Shown piece by piece: positions 38,017 through 49,471 of a DNA stretch of 64,000 nucleotides (its first letter is position 1; every line of letters begins with the position of its first letter). The position numbers were made by a program, and so were the translations under genes. Under the pieces are notes generated by a model, which was not told the origin of the DNA, searched no databases, and worked only from the letters and a program-made list of their open reading frames with translations. Source of the stretch: Acanthosepion lycidas (lineage: Eukaryota; Mollusca; Cephalopoda; Sepiida; Sepiidae); assembly GCA_963932145.1 (NCBI GenBank), contig OZ010616.1:49788306-49852305 (forward strand), given 5' to 3'.

Positions 38017-38760
38017 ACCAGTTGTCATGAAGCAGTATTGAACCTCATTGATTATCTAGTGCTAGTTGCAATTTGCTTAACTCAATGTGTATTTCATCCA
38101 GTTGCTGACAGTAGACTTTGACAGTGGTGCTCTGGTTAGATTCCAGAAAGTTGTAATGGATGACGCCAATGGCGGACCACCAAACAGTCATTATAATCTT
38201 CTGTTGGTGCAGTTTTGGTTTTGGAAAATGTTTGGGTCATTTGTCATCATCAAGACCATGTGCTGATCATTTATGATTGTCATAAAGGATCCATTTCAAT
38301 TTCCTATCACAAGTTGCTATTTGATCAAGAAATTCATCATTCAAATTTCATAGATGCAGCATCAAACACACTTCAAAATGACAAACTTTTTTACCTTCAC
38401 TTTATTCATGTGAAACCAATTTATCAAGTTTCTTCATCATGCCAATTTTCTTAAAATGGCCTGATATACTTGAAATACTGACATCAATTATCTGAGACAT
38501 TTCTCTGACACGTTGACATGGGTTTTGTTCAACTTGTGTTTTCAGATGTTGATTGTCAATTGCAGATTTCCAAGATCCATATCCCTACAGTAGAACTTCA
38601 AAAACCAGCTCTATACTGTCCAACCACAAGTGGATCCTTTACCCTATGCTCAGTTAATGTTGGTAGCAATTTGAGAAGCATTATGATTAAGCTTGAACAT
38701 ATAAAACAGTAAATACATTTCTTCTTTTCCTCATGGTCAAGATGTGGGGTATATGACATA
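38016..38760 (-). mobile_element. Mariner transposase relic (Hsmar1/SETMAR-like group)
   Basis: Read on minus from about 38735: a start region MRKRRNVFTVLY, the HTH region ending VSISSISGHFKKIGMMKKLD at about 38495-38435, then worn catalytic-domain pieces (NDPNIFQNQNC near 38240, matching the family's DPNxPPKHFPKPxLHxKK stretch). It stops about where LLHDNARPH should be, at the LINE junction. Stops and frameshifts are scattered. The third catalytic Asp region is missing. The flank 38761-38975 shows no inverted repeat end. Confidence 0.75.
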
Positions 38761-38975
38761 TTTAGTGGAGGAGAGGTGCATTCAACATTTGATAATTTTG
38801 CAGCAATGTTCAACATTCCTTTCATTGTTTTAGATGTAAGGAATTGTAAATATAGGATTACTTTACACTTAAGTAAAATAACAATAATATTTATTAAGAA
38901 TTCATTACAGGAAATATCAAGTTTTATGGAAACATTGTTGACAATTATGTATTTAGTTACATAACATATCAATAA

Positions 38976-39655
38976 AAATAATATAAATTTTGATGCTATA
39001 TTCTATTTGTTGTTAGGTATTTTTCATTTTCTCTTTTGTTATTGGCAGCATTTTAGAATACGTTAGCGGCAATGCTAAGTTTTCTAAGTTGAACAAACTG
39101 AAACTATTTCATTTACACTCTCTTTATACTTTTCTTTTCCATTGTTGTTTTTAGATTGCTTTCTTTCAGTCATTTTGATGAGTAATAGTGAAATTCTAAA
39201 ATTTAGAATGATCTTATTCCATTTAAAAAATAAACACTGTAAAAATAATATTTTAAATTAATATACAACCAGAAATGAAATGCTTTTGACAAAAAAAACC
39301 TTAATGATTTCACTATAATTATGTAACAATAATGTAATGATATTCTGCAGACAAATCTACAGTTTACGTTACCTCATCTCATTGCATGGTTACAATCTAT
39401 AAACCTAAACTGAGCTTGAAATATTGTGTAATCAGCTTTAATTTTTTGTAAAATACTTAGATATAATGAATAATTTGCAGTGAAAAAAACAATTTTTGAT
39501 TTTTTTGTTGAATGTGCCCCATCCTCTACTGAACGTGTCATATAATGCTTTAAGTTAAATTCTGAAAGTGATTGATACAGAATTAACAAAGAGGACACTT
39601 TAATTAGTAGCAATGAGTATTATATTATTGAGCAATTATTATTATATTATTATTA
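38976..39655. other. Intergenic stretch, nothing seen
   Basis: AT-rich sequence without a supported gene. A minus frame at 39374-39613 has no recognisable content. Confidence 0.5.
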
Positions 39656-39689
39656 GAATATATATATATATATATATAATTATTATTAT

Positions 39690-40060
39690 TATTATGAGCA
39701 TGTGGCCAATTGGTTTGCTTTCTGACCACAAATCTCACCATGGTTGATTTGTCAGGAAGGTGACTCTTGTCAGTCTGAAGGAGGTGATACCAGCATGCAC
39801 CACCTTTGTAAAGTACCTGAAAACCATACCATGGGTTGACCCGAGCCTTGTGAGTGAAATTAGGTAGATGAAACCCTTTGGAGCTGTCGATCGTTGTGCT
39901 AGCACAAAATCACAAGTCATCATGAGCAGGGTTTGAGTATGATGGCTTTGTTCAGACTGTTGATCATGCTAGCTAACACGCTTATCTCCCAGAAACTGTA
40001 AGTAAGATCTACTCAGCATAGATACTGTATAAACCACTGTGCCATTTTTAGATTATTAGA
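39690..40060. repeat. SINE-like interspersed repeat, diverged
   Basis: A complex, GC-richer block following (TA)n/(TAT)n. It contains 'ccgagccttgtgagtgaaat' and 'taggtagatgaaaccctttg', resembling (from memory) the 3' half of a common cephalopod tRNA-derived SINE (cttgtgagtgGATTtggtagacggaaac). Boundaries and promoter boxes are unclear. Confidence 0.4.
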
Positions 40061-40884
40061 ACACAATTAAAAGATTTATTCTAAAATAATTCTATATTGT
40101 TTTGATATTAAAACCATTTCCTTTTATCCTTTTCCAGCAACTTGATAAACAGCTATTATCACAAATATATTTTTGTGAATATTTCTCCTTGAAGTTCTTA
40201 CTAATTTTAATGTAAGCAAAACATCTGGAACTAAATCATTTTTATTTATCAAGTTTGTATTACAAATTTTGCCATTATATTTTGAATTGTTAAAAAAATA
40301 AACTTAATATTCATTTGTGAATATTTTTGTTTTTTATTTTTCACAGAGAAAAATATTTCCAAATAAATTTTTTTCTTAAATATAAATTATTTACATTATT
40401 TACATGTGAATTATTGTCTTCATCTTTATTGTTGATATCATAATGTTTCTGCAGTTGTGCTCTGTAGCTTTCACCAAATATATGTCAATCCAGGTAGCCT
40501 ACAGGGAATTTTGAACTGAATCCTTTATTTAATCTACAGGATAGAATATTTTCATTTCACTGCTGATGCCTAAGGGAATATCTTGTCTAGTTTCAATTTT
40601 AGTACTGCTCAATTATTGCTCACTTTGTTTCCATGGAGTCCAAGTACACATTGTCCAGACCCCAGGGATTGAATTCCCAATTACTGTATCACCAAATTCA
40701 TGAATCAATCCTTTAATTCACTTGTCTATTGTCTCACATGGCAATTCTGTATGGAGAACTTATTAAATTGGTTCTTTTTTTATGGTGTCTCAAAATTGGA
40801 CACTTAAATGAAACTATGAAACCTCCTGCGGAAAGAAAGTGAGAAGAAAGGACTAAGTATAAACTAAAAGAAGACAGAATGCAA
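40061..40884. other. Intergenic stretch, nothing seen
   Basis: No gene or repeat unit could be supported. Confidence 0.45.
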
Positions 40885-41623
40885 CACTGAGATCCGAAGA
40901 TGTATTGGAATGACCAAAGATCCATTCCAAAAACTAAGCAGAGTATTAAGAGACAGAAAAACTTCATTAGAAACAAAGAAAAGAGTACTAAACTGTTATG
41001 TGATATCTGTCCTCCTGTATGGCAGTGAATGCTGGACAATCTCCTCAAAGATGAAGAAGAGATTTGAAGCAACAGGAATGTGGTTCTACAGAAGGATACT
41101 GAGGATACCATGGGCCAAACATGTGAGCAATAACAATGTTTTGGAGAGAATGGAAACAAAGAAAAGAGTACCAAATTGTTATGTGATATTTGTCCTCCTG
41201 TATGGCAGTGAATGCTGGACAATCTCCTCAAAGATGATGAAGAGACTTGAAGCAACAGAAATGTGGTTCTACAGAAAGATGCTTAGGATACCATGGACCG
41301 AACATGTGAGCAAAGACACTTTGGAGATAATGGAAACAAAAAGGAAACATATACTTAACATCAAGAAGAGGTAGTTGAAATTTCTAGGGCACATAGTGAG
41401 GAAGGAGGGCTTGGAAAATCTGATACTCACAGGAGAGTGTAGGCAAGAGGGACAAAGGAAAGCAGCACATAATATACTTGATGAGTTTGAGTAAATGGAT
41501 GGTGGAACAAGGTTTGGAAGAGATAACAAAAAAACAAAACTTAAGAGTTACGAGGGACAGGAAGATGTGGAGGGCCATAATTGCCTGTGTCCTGAAGGGA
41601 CATAGCACATAAAAGAAGAAGAG
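40885..41623 (+). mobile_element. LINE family L-C, C-terminal fragment with internal duplication
   Basis: An open frame at 40910-41374 contains RVLNCYVISVLLYGSECWTI, MWFYRRILRIPWAKHVSNN and a second near-copy of both. This is the C-terminal region following RT in a LINE family common in aquatic animals (the usual form runs LLYGSECWTISSxMxxRLEATEMWFYRRMLRIPWTEHVSN). Further pieces (KFLGHIVRKEGLENL-like) follow to 41600. A 183-bp in-frame duplication (40971-41153 and 41154-41336) makes the doubled motif. RT itself is absent. Confidence 0.75.
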
Positions 41624-41786
41624 GCCCTACAGACCTATTTTTGCACTTATAGGACTTGAATAACAACTGACTTTTTTTTTCTTTATCTTTTCTATGTTTA
41701 TTTCATTCAATAAAGCATAAAGCAATTGTATAACACTGTTACATAGAATTGTTTCTCTTGTTAGGTCATATTTTTTATTGCATGTA

Positions 41787-41887
41787 TTAGGTTGGTGCAA
41801 AAATAATGATGTAATAATGTCGTTTTTTGACGTTAAAAAATTCGTCAAAAATGACATTATTACGTCATTATTTTTGCACCAACCTAA
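41787..41887. mobile_element. MADE1-like mariner MITE with TA target duplication
   Basis: A 101-bp element with terminal repeats TTAGGTTGGTGCAAAAATAA and its complement, flanked by TA at 41785-41786 and 41888-41889. The centre is palindromic around 'gacgttaaaaaattcgtc'. The first 16 bases equal the ends of human Hsmar1/MADE1 (TTAGGTTGGTGCAAAA), which marks it as a product of a mariner transposase of that subfamily. It looks intact as a MITE. Confidence 0.9.
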
Positions 41888-42237
41888 TATAATTTTCAAG
41901 AGGAAATATAATAATTACCTGTAGCTTCACTGACAGCAAGATGTTCAAATTTCAAATCTAAGTTGTTTTTCCATTTAAAGTACTACATAAGAAAATATAT
42001 CCAATTTAAATACATGAGTCATAAATTTAAATATATGAGTGATAAATTTAAATATATGAGTCATAAATTTAAATACATCTCATTGATCTAAATAAGTCAT
42101 AAAGATGGCTTCAAAGAACTGCAATTTCTGGCTTGTACTCTTTTCCTGTTACCCAAAGGCTGTTTCCAAGCAGAAAAAGAAATTATCACACACAATGTCC
42201 ATTTTTGCATATGTGCACATGTATATTTTAATTCAAA

Positions 42238-42439
42238 GACAGACCAAATTACAAAATTTAATTAAAAAATAAATTTAAAAAGTAATTTTATCTACTATTG
42301 AAAAATTTCTACAAAATTTAATAAAATCAGATAATTAAGACAGACCAAATTACAAAATTTAATTAAAAAATAAATTTAAAAAGTAATTTTATCTACTATT
42401 GAAAGATTTCTACAAAATTTAATAAAATCAGATAATTAA
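42238..42439 (+). repeat. Tandem duplication, 101 bp x 2, nearly identical
   Basis: Two copies beginning GACAGACCAAATTACAAAA with one evident difference, hence recent. AT-rich and non-coding. Confidence 0.9.
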
Positions 42440-42819
42440 GTAATTTTTCAATTTTTTTTCTTATCACCAAATTTATGATTTTATTCCTAGTTGTTGTACA
42501 GACTGAGCAGTTAATACTGTGGATAGCTGTGCCAGGATGGTCCTTCTTGGCGTTTTATTTTATTGGAAACATAATACATAAAAGAAACTACATGAATGGT
42601 ATATGGTATAACCAAATATTTTTATTTTAGAATGATGAATGAGTCCTTTGATATTTGGTGTCACAAAAAATGTTCATTTATAAGATGGATATTGGTAATA
42701 TCTTGGAGAAAGTCCAGTAGTGGTAGTTTTGAAGTCAGACCATGCTAGGGGTAGTAGTAATATTAGAAATAGGTCAGTATCAATCTACTGTGTTTTGTCT
42801 CAGCTCTAAGTTGGGCAGA

Positions 42820-42836
42820 GGTTAGGGTTAGGGTTA
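42820..42836 (+). repeat. Short interstitial (TTAGGG)-like run
   Basis: GGTTAGGGTTAGGGTTA, under three units. It may be chance or a small telomeric insertion. Confidence 0.4.
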
Positions 42837-43815
42837 CCATGTGTCATTAGCAGATGACCTCTTAACTATTTCTTCATATGTCATACATGGCTGGTTTCTT
42901 TGGCAGCTGTGTCTCTGTTCATTACTCTTGCTGTCTCTTTTACCATCTAGATCTGAGCTGTGAACTTATATTCTTCTAACCAGAAAACTCTGCTAACATC
43001 AAAAGCTTAGTTGTGTTAAAAATTTGGCCAGGGTTTCTTTCTTTTTCATTTATTTTTATAATGGGAGTTATGCATGGATCCTCTCTGATTTTTAGTAGTT
43101 TTTAATAAGTAGGATTGCCTTCTCTATAGAAAGAGAAGTTTAGCAAGAGAAAGAAAGAGACAAGGGTTTTAAATGAAAGCAAATGCCTTATTTTAATTTA
43201 ATTTAATTTTTATTTTATTTTTATATTTTATTTTTATATTTTATTTTTATTAGGACTCACTACAATACTATTATTCTGATGTCTTATTTCAAAATCGATG
43301 AAATTGCATGTGTATGCAAATGTGCGCATATGCACATATGCTTATGTATACATTAAATTGATATGAGCACATGTAAGTTAATCTTGCAAAACAGAAATGC
43401 ACATATACATTACAAATTCATACAAAGACAGTGTGGAATAGACAAAATCAGCTTATTTTTTCACTTGTCCTCAATATTGTAGAGTTATGAGCTTACAAAA
43501 TGAAAACCAGGAAAAAAAACAAATGTGAATTTATCTTTTAAATAATAAAAGGATAAATAAAATATGGATAAAGTCTCAATGACTTGTTGAAATAAACATT
43601 GAATTACAAATTAGAAAGTAAACTAAAGGTTTCATCCACTTGGAAAAGATAATTAAAAAGCTCTCATTCACATATGTATATGCTGTCAAGCAATGTATTA
43701 AAAGCTGAAAAGACAAAAAATGACAGAACATTCTATAAATCAAGTCTATTTGCATCTGGTAACATCTGGTAAAGAATCCTATACCATTTAAAATTTTAGT
43801 GTTTTCCAATATATG

Positions 43816-43818
<3 letters not shown>

Positions 43819-43874
<56 letters not shown>
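43819..43874. repeat. (TA)n microsatellite
   Basis: About 28 TA units followed by a CA-rich stretch. Confidence 0.95.
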
Positions 43875-43876
<2 letters not shown>

Positions 43877-44439
43877 CACACACACAGACACACACATAAT
43901 GAAAATGTATAGTCTTAAGGTACACTATATTTAATGGTAAAAGTGCTCAATATCAAGGATAGAGCATGTGTAAATACAATAATGAATATTGAGCTCAAAA
44001 CAGAGTTCAATCTTCAGGATCTATCTTAAAAAAGACTGTTTGACCTCAGTGTTCATTCTTATATATACACAGGCTGGATTCATAAACTCATACAATCTTC
44101 TCCATGAATGAAAAGAGTTGGAAATTTGACTTATCTGACCAGGTGGCAGAGTGTCTATCTTCTACAGTTCAATTGTAATTATATCTAGTAGATCATCTGT
44201 GACCAATTCTAATTCCCAATAAAGGTACCCTTGTTGGTCATCAGTAACAAAATGGAATGCTGTGTACACTGTACTAATGGACTGAGAAGCAAAGGATTGA
44301 ATTGAAATGGTATTTGATGAAATGCTCCCATTCATTGGTTTGATTAATATTGTTATCGAGCAGTCCTGTTATTGAATTCACCTGTGCACACCTGACAGTT
44401 TTTCCCATACTGGTTATGTTGTCACTGGACAAGGTTTTC

Positions 44440-47400
44440 AGGTAGTTGGAAAAGCTGAGGAAGAACTGCAACTTCAAAGATCACACCACTGAAGAATACA
44501 ACAATAAAGCTCTGTGAGACGCCTTCATTGCAGGCATAGGTCCGCATCCCATTCAGCAGCACCTCCTGGAAAATAAGTCTCTGGACTTACAAACAGCTTA
44601 CACTCAAGATTCTGCATTGGACTTAGCACAATGAAATAATGACTTGTACACTACCTCAGAAGCTCAAATGTCAACAATAGTCTTCCTGGGACCCACAAAG
44701 GTATGTGAGAATTGTTATAAAACTCTGGTCAAACCTAACAAACTGCGACTATCAAGCAAAACAAATGCTTTTTTTGTGGATTTCTCTATCATTCATGGGA
44801 CCACTGTCCTACTTGTAAAAAAATGCCCAAAGCAAGGATATTATAATCATGCATGATGGTCCAAGCCTTCATCAAATTCATTAGCAACAGTGGCTGGTCC
44901 TCATATACTGACCATACTTATTAATGTACCACTGCAATGCATGCAACTGTTAATAGAAAAAAAATTAAGCACTCTAATCAATCCTAGTAGCACTGACAGT
45001 TATCATAGCAAAAGAGATGTGCAGGAACTAAACTTGAAAGTTCACCCATCTAGTAAAGGTATCACCATGGCTCAGAAAACTTTAGACACTAATTCAAGGG
45101 GCTATGTAGTTGTAAATCTAACCCTTTGCCTTAACAACCAGTTGTATGTTGCCACCTGTTTGAGCGTTTTGAAGGATTTGTGTTCTGACATGATACTCAG
45201 CCAGGATTTTTTGTGTCAGCATCAGGGGACAAAGTTCAAGTATGGTGGGTCCCTGCCTGAATTAACTATAGACAGTTCTCATCAGTTCTGTACATTAAAT
45301 GTGACAGAGATAGAAGAATCTTCACTATTTCCAAATCTATCACAATGTAAGCCCATTGCCATCAAGTCAAGTCACTTAAACAAGGAAGATCAGGCCTTTA
45401 TCATTAAAATAAATTCAGAACTTTCTGTTTAAAGGCATAATTAAAGAAAGCATTTCACCATGGCAAGACCAGCTAGTAGTAGTGAAGGACCCTAACCACC
45501 ATCATAAAAAATGAATGTGCATAAAATGATTAATGACCTTGCTAGATACAGCATTTTTTTTCAATTCAACCTCAAAAGTGCCTATCACCAAATACCGCTT
45601 AAAGAATTAGATAAAATATCTACTGCTTTTGAGGCAAATGGTTGTTTGTTTTAGTTCTGTAGAATTCAAAGTCCATTACATTCACTTACATGCTAATACC
45701 CTTGGGAAAGGTATGAATCGTCTTCTTCTCCCCCCAGTTATGTGTAAATAGCAGGACAGACCAGGTTCTATAGCCTTGGATAGCCACTAGTCTACTGCAG
45801 AAAAAAGTGGCAACCTACTATACTGCGGGGAAAAAATCTGCCTCATGAGTCATTTATTGAAACATACATGATTGCCTAAGTGCGTATCACGCAGGGCACA
45901 TAACTGACTGGCATCAGTCAAGGGAGGTAAGCAATGTTGCCATTTTCTGTTATCTTTCATTTATAAATAATATTCCTAAATAGCGGCTTGAATTGAGGAA
46001 TCGGATAGGCAAGTTCAAATTCCAGTTGAATCCATTACATTTACTTTCATGCTAATACTCTTGGGAAATGCATGGATCCTCTTTTTCTCCCACCAGCTAT
46101 GAGTAAGTAGCAGCACAGCCTGGGTTCTATAGCCTTGGATAGCAACTGGTCTACCACAGAAAGAAATGGCAACCTACTGTGGGAAAAAATCTGTCCTGTC
46201 AGTCACGTATCAAAAGATACATGATCGCCTAAGCATGTATCACACATGGCACATAACTGACTGACTGACTGAGAATTCTGTTTGAAGTCAAAACAGGGTC
46301 ACCACATTCCAGAGAATTTTTGACAGAATAATAAAGAAATAAAACCTAGGCAGTGTGTTCCCTTACATCAACAATATTGTGATTGCAGGGCACACGCAGA
46401 AGGGACATGACCAAAACATAAAAAAAGTTCCTGGAGGCTATTACAAAATCTAAGCTTAACCTCAAAATGTCGAAATCTGTGGCTTCAGTACGCTCCATTA
46501 ATGTGTTGGGATGCTGTGTTGGTGGTGAAGTTATTAAGCCTGATCCAGAAAGATTTTGAAATCATTAAAAAGGGTGCTGGGCATGTTCACATATTATGTG
46601 AAATGGATAAACAAATTTTCTAATAAAATTTGGCCTTTAATAGAAACTAAAAGATTCCCACTTGAGAAGAGGGCACTTGAAGCTTTCAATCAATTAAAAG
46701 AATAAAATAAAAAACTAGGGAAGGCCATGCTACACCCTGTAGATTAAAGCTCAACTTTTGAGGTTGAGTGTGACACATCAGACATTGACATTTCTACTGT
46801 CCTCAACCAAGGCAGACGCCCAGTAGCATTCATGAAAAATACACCATGGGGAAACAAATTAAAATATCACATAGTAGAGAAGGAGGCAACAACAATAATT
46901 GAGGAAGTTTGCAAGTGGAACCATTATCTATCATGACAACATTTGACCCTAGTTACTGACCAAAGATTGGTGGCCTTCATATTTAACAACGAAAGGTGTA
47001 CCAAAATAAAAAAAATGCCAAGATTCATGAGTGGCAATTAGAACTTACAGCATTTGACTTTTTGATGAAATATCTTTCTGGCAAGGAGAATGTGGTTCCT
47101 AACACATTCAGCCAAGCCTATGCTTGTTCAGCCGTTACAACTTCAGCCCTCAATGTGATTCACAATGGACTATGCCACCTGGGAATTACTCGATTCCTGC
47201 ATTTTGTTAGAGCAAAAAATTTCCCTTTTTCTACGAAGGTAAAAAGATGTGTGTGTATTTCTTGCAGCGTCTGTGCAGAAATTAAACCTTGTTTCTATCA
47301 CCCACTAGAAGGCACTCTTATTAAGGCAACCAGACCCATGGAACAACTAAGTATTGACTTTAAGGTACTGTGCTGTCATGCATAACACATATTTACTTGT

Positions 47401-48345
47401 AGTAATTGATGAATACTCACAGTTCCCATTTGTCTTTCCATGTCCAAACATGCACACAACATCAGTAATTAAATCCCTAAATCTATTGTTCAGCTTAGCT
47501 GGGATGCCTGGCTATATACACTCAGAGGGGCATTTTGTGTCTAAGAAACTATCCCTCCCAAAAAAGGAGTTGCAACAAGTAAAACCACTCCATACCACTG
47601 AACAAGGAACACACAGGTTGAATGATTTAATGGCATTATATGGAAGATGGTTCATTTAGCTGTTAGGTCGTGTAACATAGCTGAAAAGTACTGGGAATTG
47701 GTTCTTTCTAAAGTGTTACACTCTATAAGATTGTTCTTGTGTACCTCAAAAAATGTCACCCCTCATGAATGCTTCTTTGCATTCCTGTGGCGCTCATCAC
47801 ACCGGAGTTCACTGCCATCCTGTCTAATGTCACCAGGTCCCATACCAGTAGAAAGGTTTGTAAGAAACAGTAAAACTGATCCTTATGTGGACCAAGTGGA
47901 TCTCCTCGACAGTAATCTGACATACACCAACATAAGATATTCATGGGGAAGGGAGTCTACTCTGTTCACAATTTGGCACCCTGCTCTAAAATGGAGTTAA
48001 CCACTGATACCCCCATCATGGAATAAGATAGGAGCACCCCAATTGTCCGTATACTGAAGGAGGGCACAATATGTAATGGAGATGTTGCTGAGATCTAACA
48101 GATAAGGAAATCCAAATGGCTGAAAACACCACCCCAGATAGTCATGAAAGGTGACGCCACAATTTTCCAAGGAACGAAGAATGTGATATCCTACGCTTAC
48201 ATTATACGAGTAATAGACTTGCCCATGCAGGTGATATAATCTGTGACTTATCTCCCTTTTATTATGTAACCGAGTTTCATTTAGCAGAATAAAGTTTAGT
48301 ACATTTACTTCTGTTCTGAGTTCTGTTTTCCTTATCACATCCTGC
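44440..48345 (+). mobile_element. Ty3/gypsy LTR retrotransposon fossil, broken
   Basis: Parts in order: end of gag (about 44450-44860), protease region (about 44900-45350), reverse transcriptase (about 45430-46560, split by an inserted SINE dimer), RNase H (about 46700-47130) and integrase (about 47130-47990). A possible 3' LTR lies at about 48055-48345, inferred from a preceding purine-rich run and a polyadenylation-like signal. No 5' LTR was found, so the element is 5'-truncated and LTR-LTR dating is not possible. It is clearly broken, with on the order of ten or more breaks, and looks old. Family placement rests on domain order and the gag-pol style of metazoan gypsy elements. Confidence 0.85.
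45668..46271 (+). mobile_element. Dimeric tRNA-derived SINE inserted in the gypsy fossil
   Basis: Two tandem copies of a ~240-bp body. Shared blocks include 'gttctatagccttggatag', 'ggcaacctact' and 'cacataactgactg'. The second copy carries a head with a B-box-like 'aagttcaaattcc' (about 46010-46022); the first lacks it. The 3' end is a short (CTGA)n run. Both copies together are flanked by AGAATTC (45661-45667 and 46272-46278), which reads as one target-site duplication around a dimer. Confidence 0.7.
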
Positions 48346-48600
48346 TACTGTTGTGAATGTAAACCCAAACACTTTAGTGTTACCCACTCATAGATAGACT
48401 GGACTGTTTTTTCTGACCCAACAATCATTCTACAGTCAAATTGTGTTAAATCCTATCCACATGCCATGGCTGATACAGTTATACTGCCACATTAACTCAG
48501 ATGTTTTACCTGTTATATCATATTGCTAAGTTAATTATTCATTTCTACAAGTGGGGTAAAGTAAAATTACCTAATGTACTACTCCTTCTGAGTTTGTTGT
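48346..48600. other. Unassigned sequence after the gypsy fossil
   Basis: Ordinary complexity, no gene or repeat recognised. Confidence 0.4.
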
Positions 48601-48604
48601 ATTT

Positions 48605-48636
<32 letters not shown>

Positions 48637-48658
48637 TAATATATATATATATATATAT

Positions 48659-48701
<43 letters not shown>

Positions 48702-48753
48702 TATATATAAAATATATATATATAAAATATATATATATAAAATATATATATAT

Positions 48754-48799
<46 letters not shown>

Positions 48800-48832
48800 A
48801 AAATATATAAATATAAAATATATATATATAAA

Positions 48833-48889
<57 letters not shown>
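48605..48889. repeat. Complex (TA)n / TATAAAA higher-order array
   Basis: TA dinucleotides broken at regular intervals by AAA, giving repeated 'tataaaatatatatata' units of about 18 bp near 48690-48760. Two long minus-strand frames (48579-48966) are translation artefacts of the array. Confidence 0.9.
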
Positions 48890-48891
<2 letters not shown>

Positions 48892-48946
48892 TCCCAAGAG
48901 GATAGAATCCAGGTAGAACTCAATGTCCAGGACAGAGTAAGAATAT

Positions 48947-49016
48947 AATAAAAAAAGCTCAAACACTAATAATGTAACAAATGATAACCATAGAATATTA
49001 GTGTTTGAGCATTTTT

Positions 49017-49020
<4 letters not shown>
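48947..49020. repeat. Small hairpin between two TA arrays
   Basis: 24-bp arms AATAAAAAAAGCTCAAACAC and complement, 26-base loop. A (TA)n array of about 27 units follows at 49019-49073. Confidence 0.75.
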
Positions 49021-49079
<59 letters not shown>

Positions 49080-49471
49080 CACAACAAAATCCAAAATTAC
49101 CTCATATGGCGAGGAGATAGATCTATTTTAACCAACAAAGATTATGTCAGTGTCATTCAACCCCAGTGTATAAACTGAGTCTGTCAGAATTAGAAATTTA
49201 AATTTAACAGCTGTTGAAAAATTGATACAAAATTTATCCATTTCGATGTTTCAGTCAGATGAAATACAGGAGACAGCGGTCAGGAGAGGGTGGATGGTAT
49301 TAGCCTTTGCAAGAAAAATGTCAGTGATTTGCTTGAGTTCAACTTCAAAATTATATTACAAGCATCTCATTAGAACACAGTGGATAAGTTTTGATAAGGT
49401 TAATCTTCCCAGATTTGGGGGCAAAGTAAACGCAAGATATAACCCTGTAAAAGTGGGTTTTCTGTTCATGT
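49080..49471 (+). other. Stretch before the minisatellite with a 92-codon frame
   Basis: The plus frame 49222-49500 runs into the first minisatellite unit. Its first ~75 codons have fairly normal composition but no recognisable domain. Not called as a gene. Confidence 0.35.

Larger units (their letters stand above)
41890..44440. other. Intergenic stretch between the MITE and the gypsy fossil
   Basis: Apart from the 101-bp duplication, the short telomere-like run, T-rich low complexity at 43195-43255 and (TA)n at 43819-43874, no gene or element could be supported. Confidence 0.5.

Noticed and set aside
38598-38972. 124-codon minus-strand frame
   Set aside because: It is partly an alternative frame of the mariner relic and partly its non-coding flank.
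42820-42836. Telomere or chromosome-fusion scar
   Set aside because: Fewer than three TTAGGG units, which chance can give.
43200-43255. Structured T-rich element
   Set aside because: Simple TTTTA-type low complexity with no further organisation.
44644-45432. Host gene reading of the frames at 44.6-45.4 kb
   Set aside because: Their order and continuation into RT, RNase H and integrase regions place them in the gypsy fossil.
48579-48966. Two long minus-strand frames of Tyr/Ile repeats
   Set aside because: They are direct translations of a TA-rich array and carry no protein signal.
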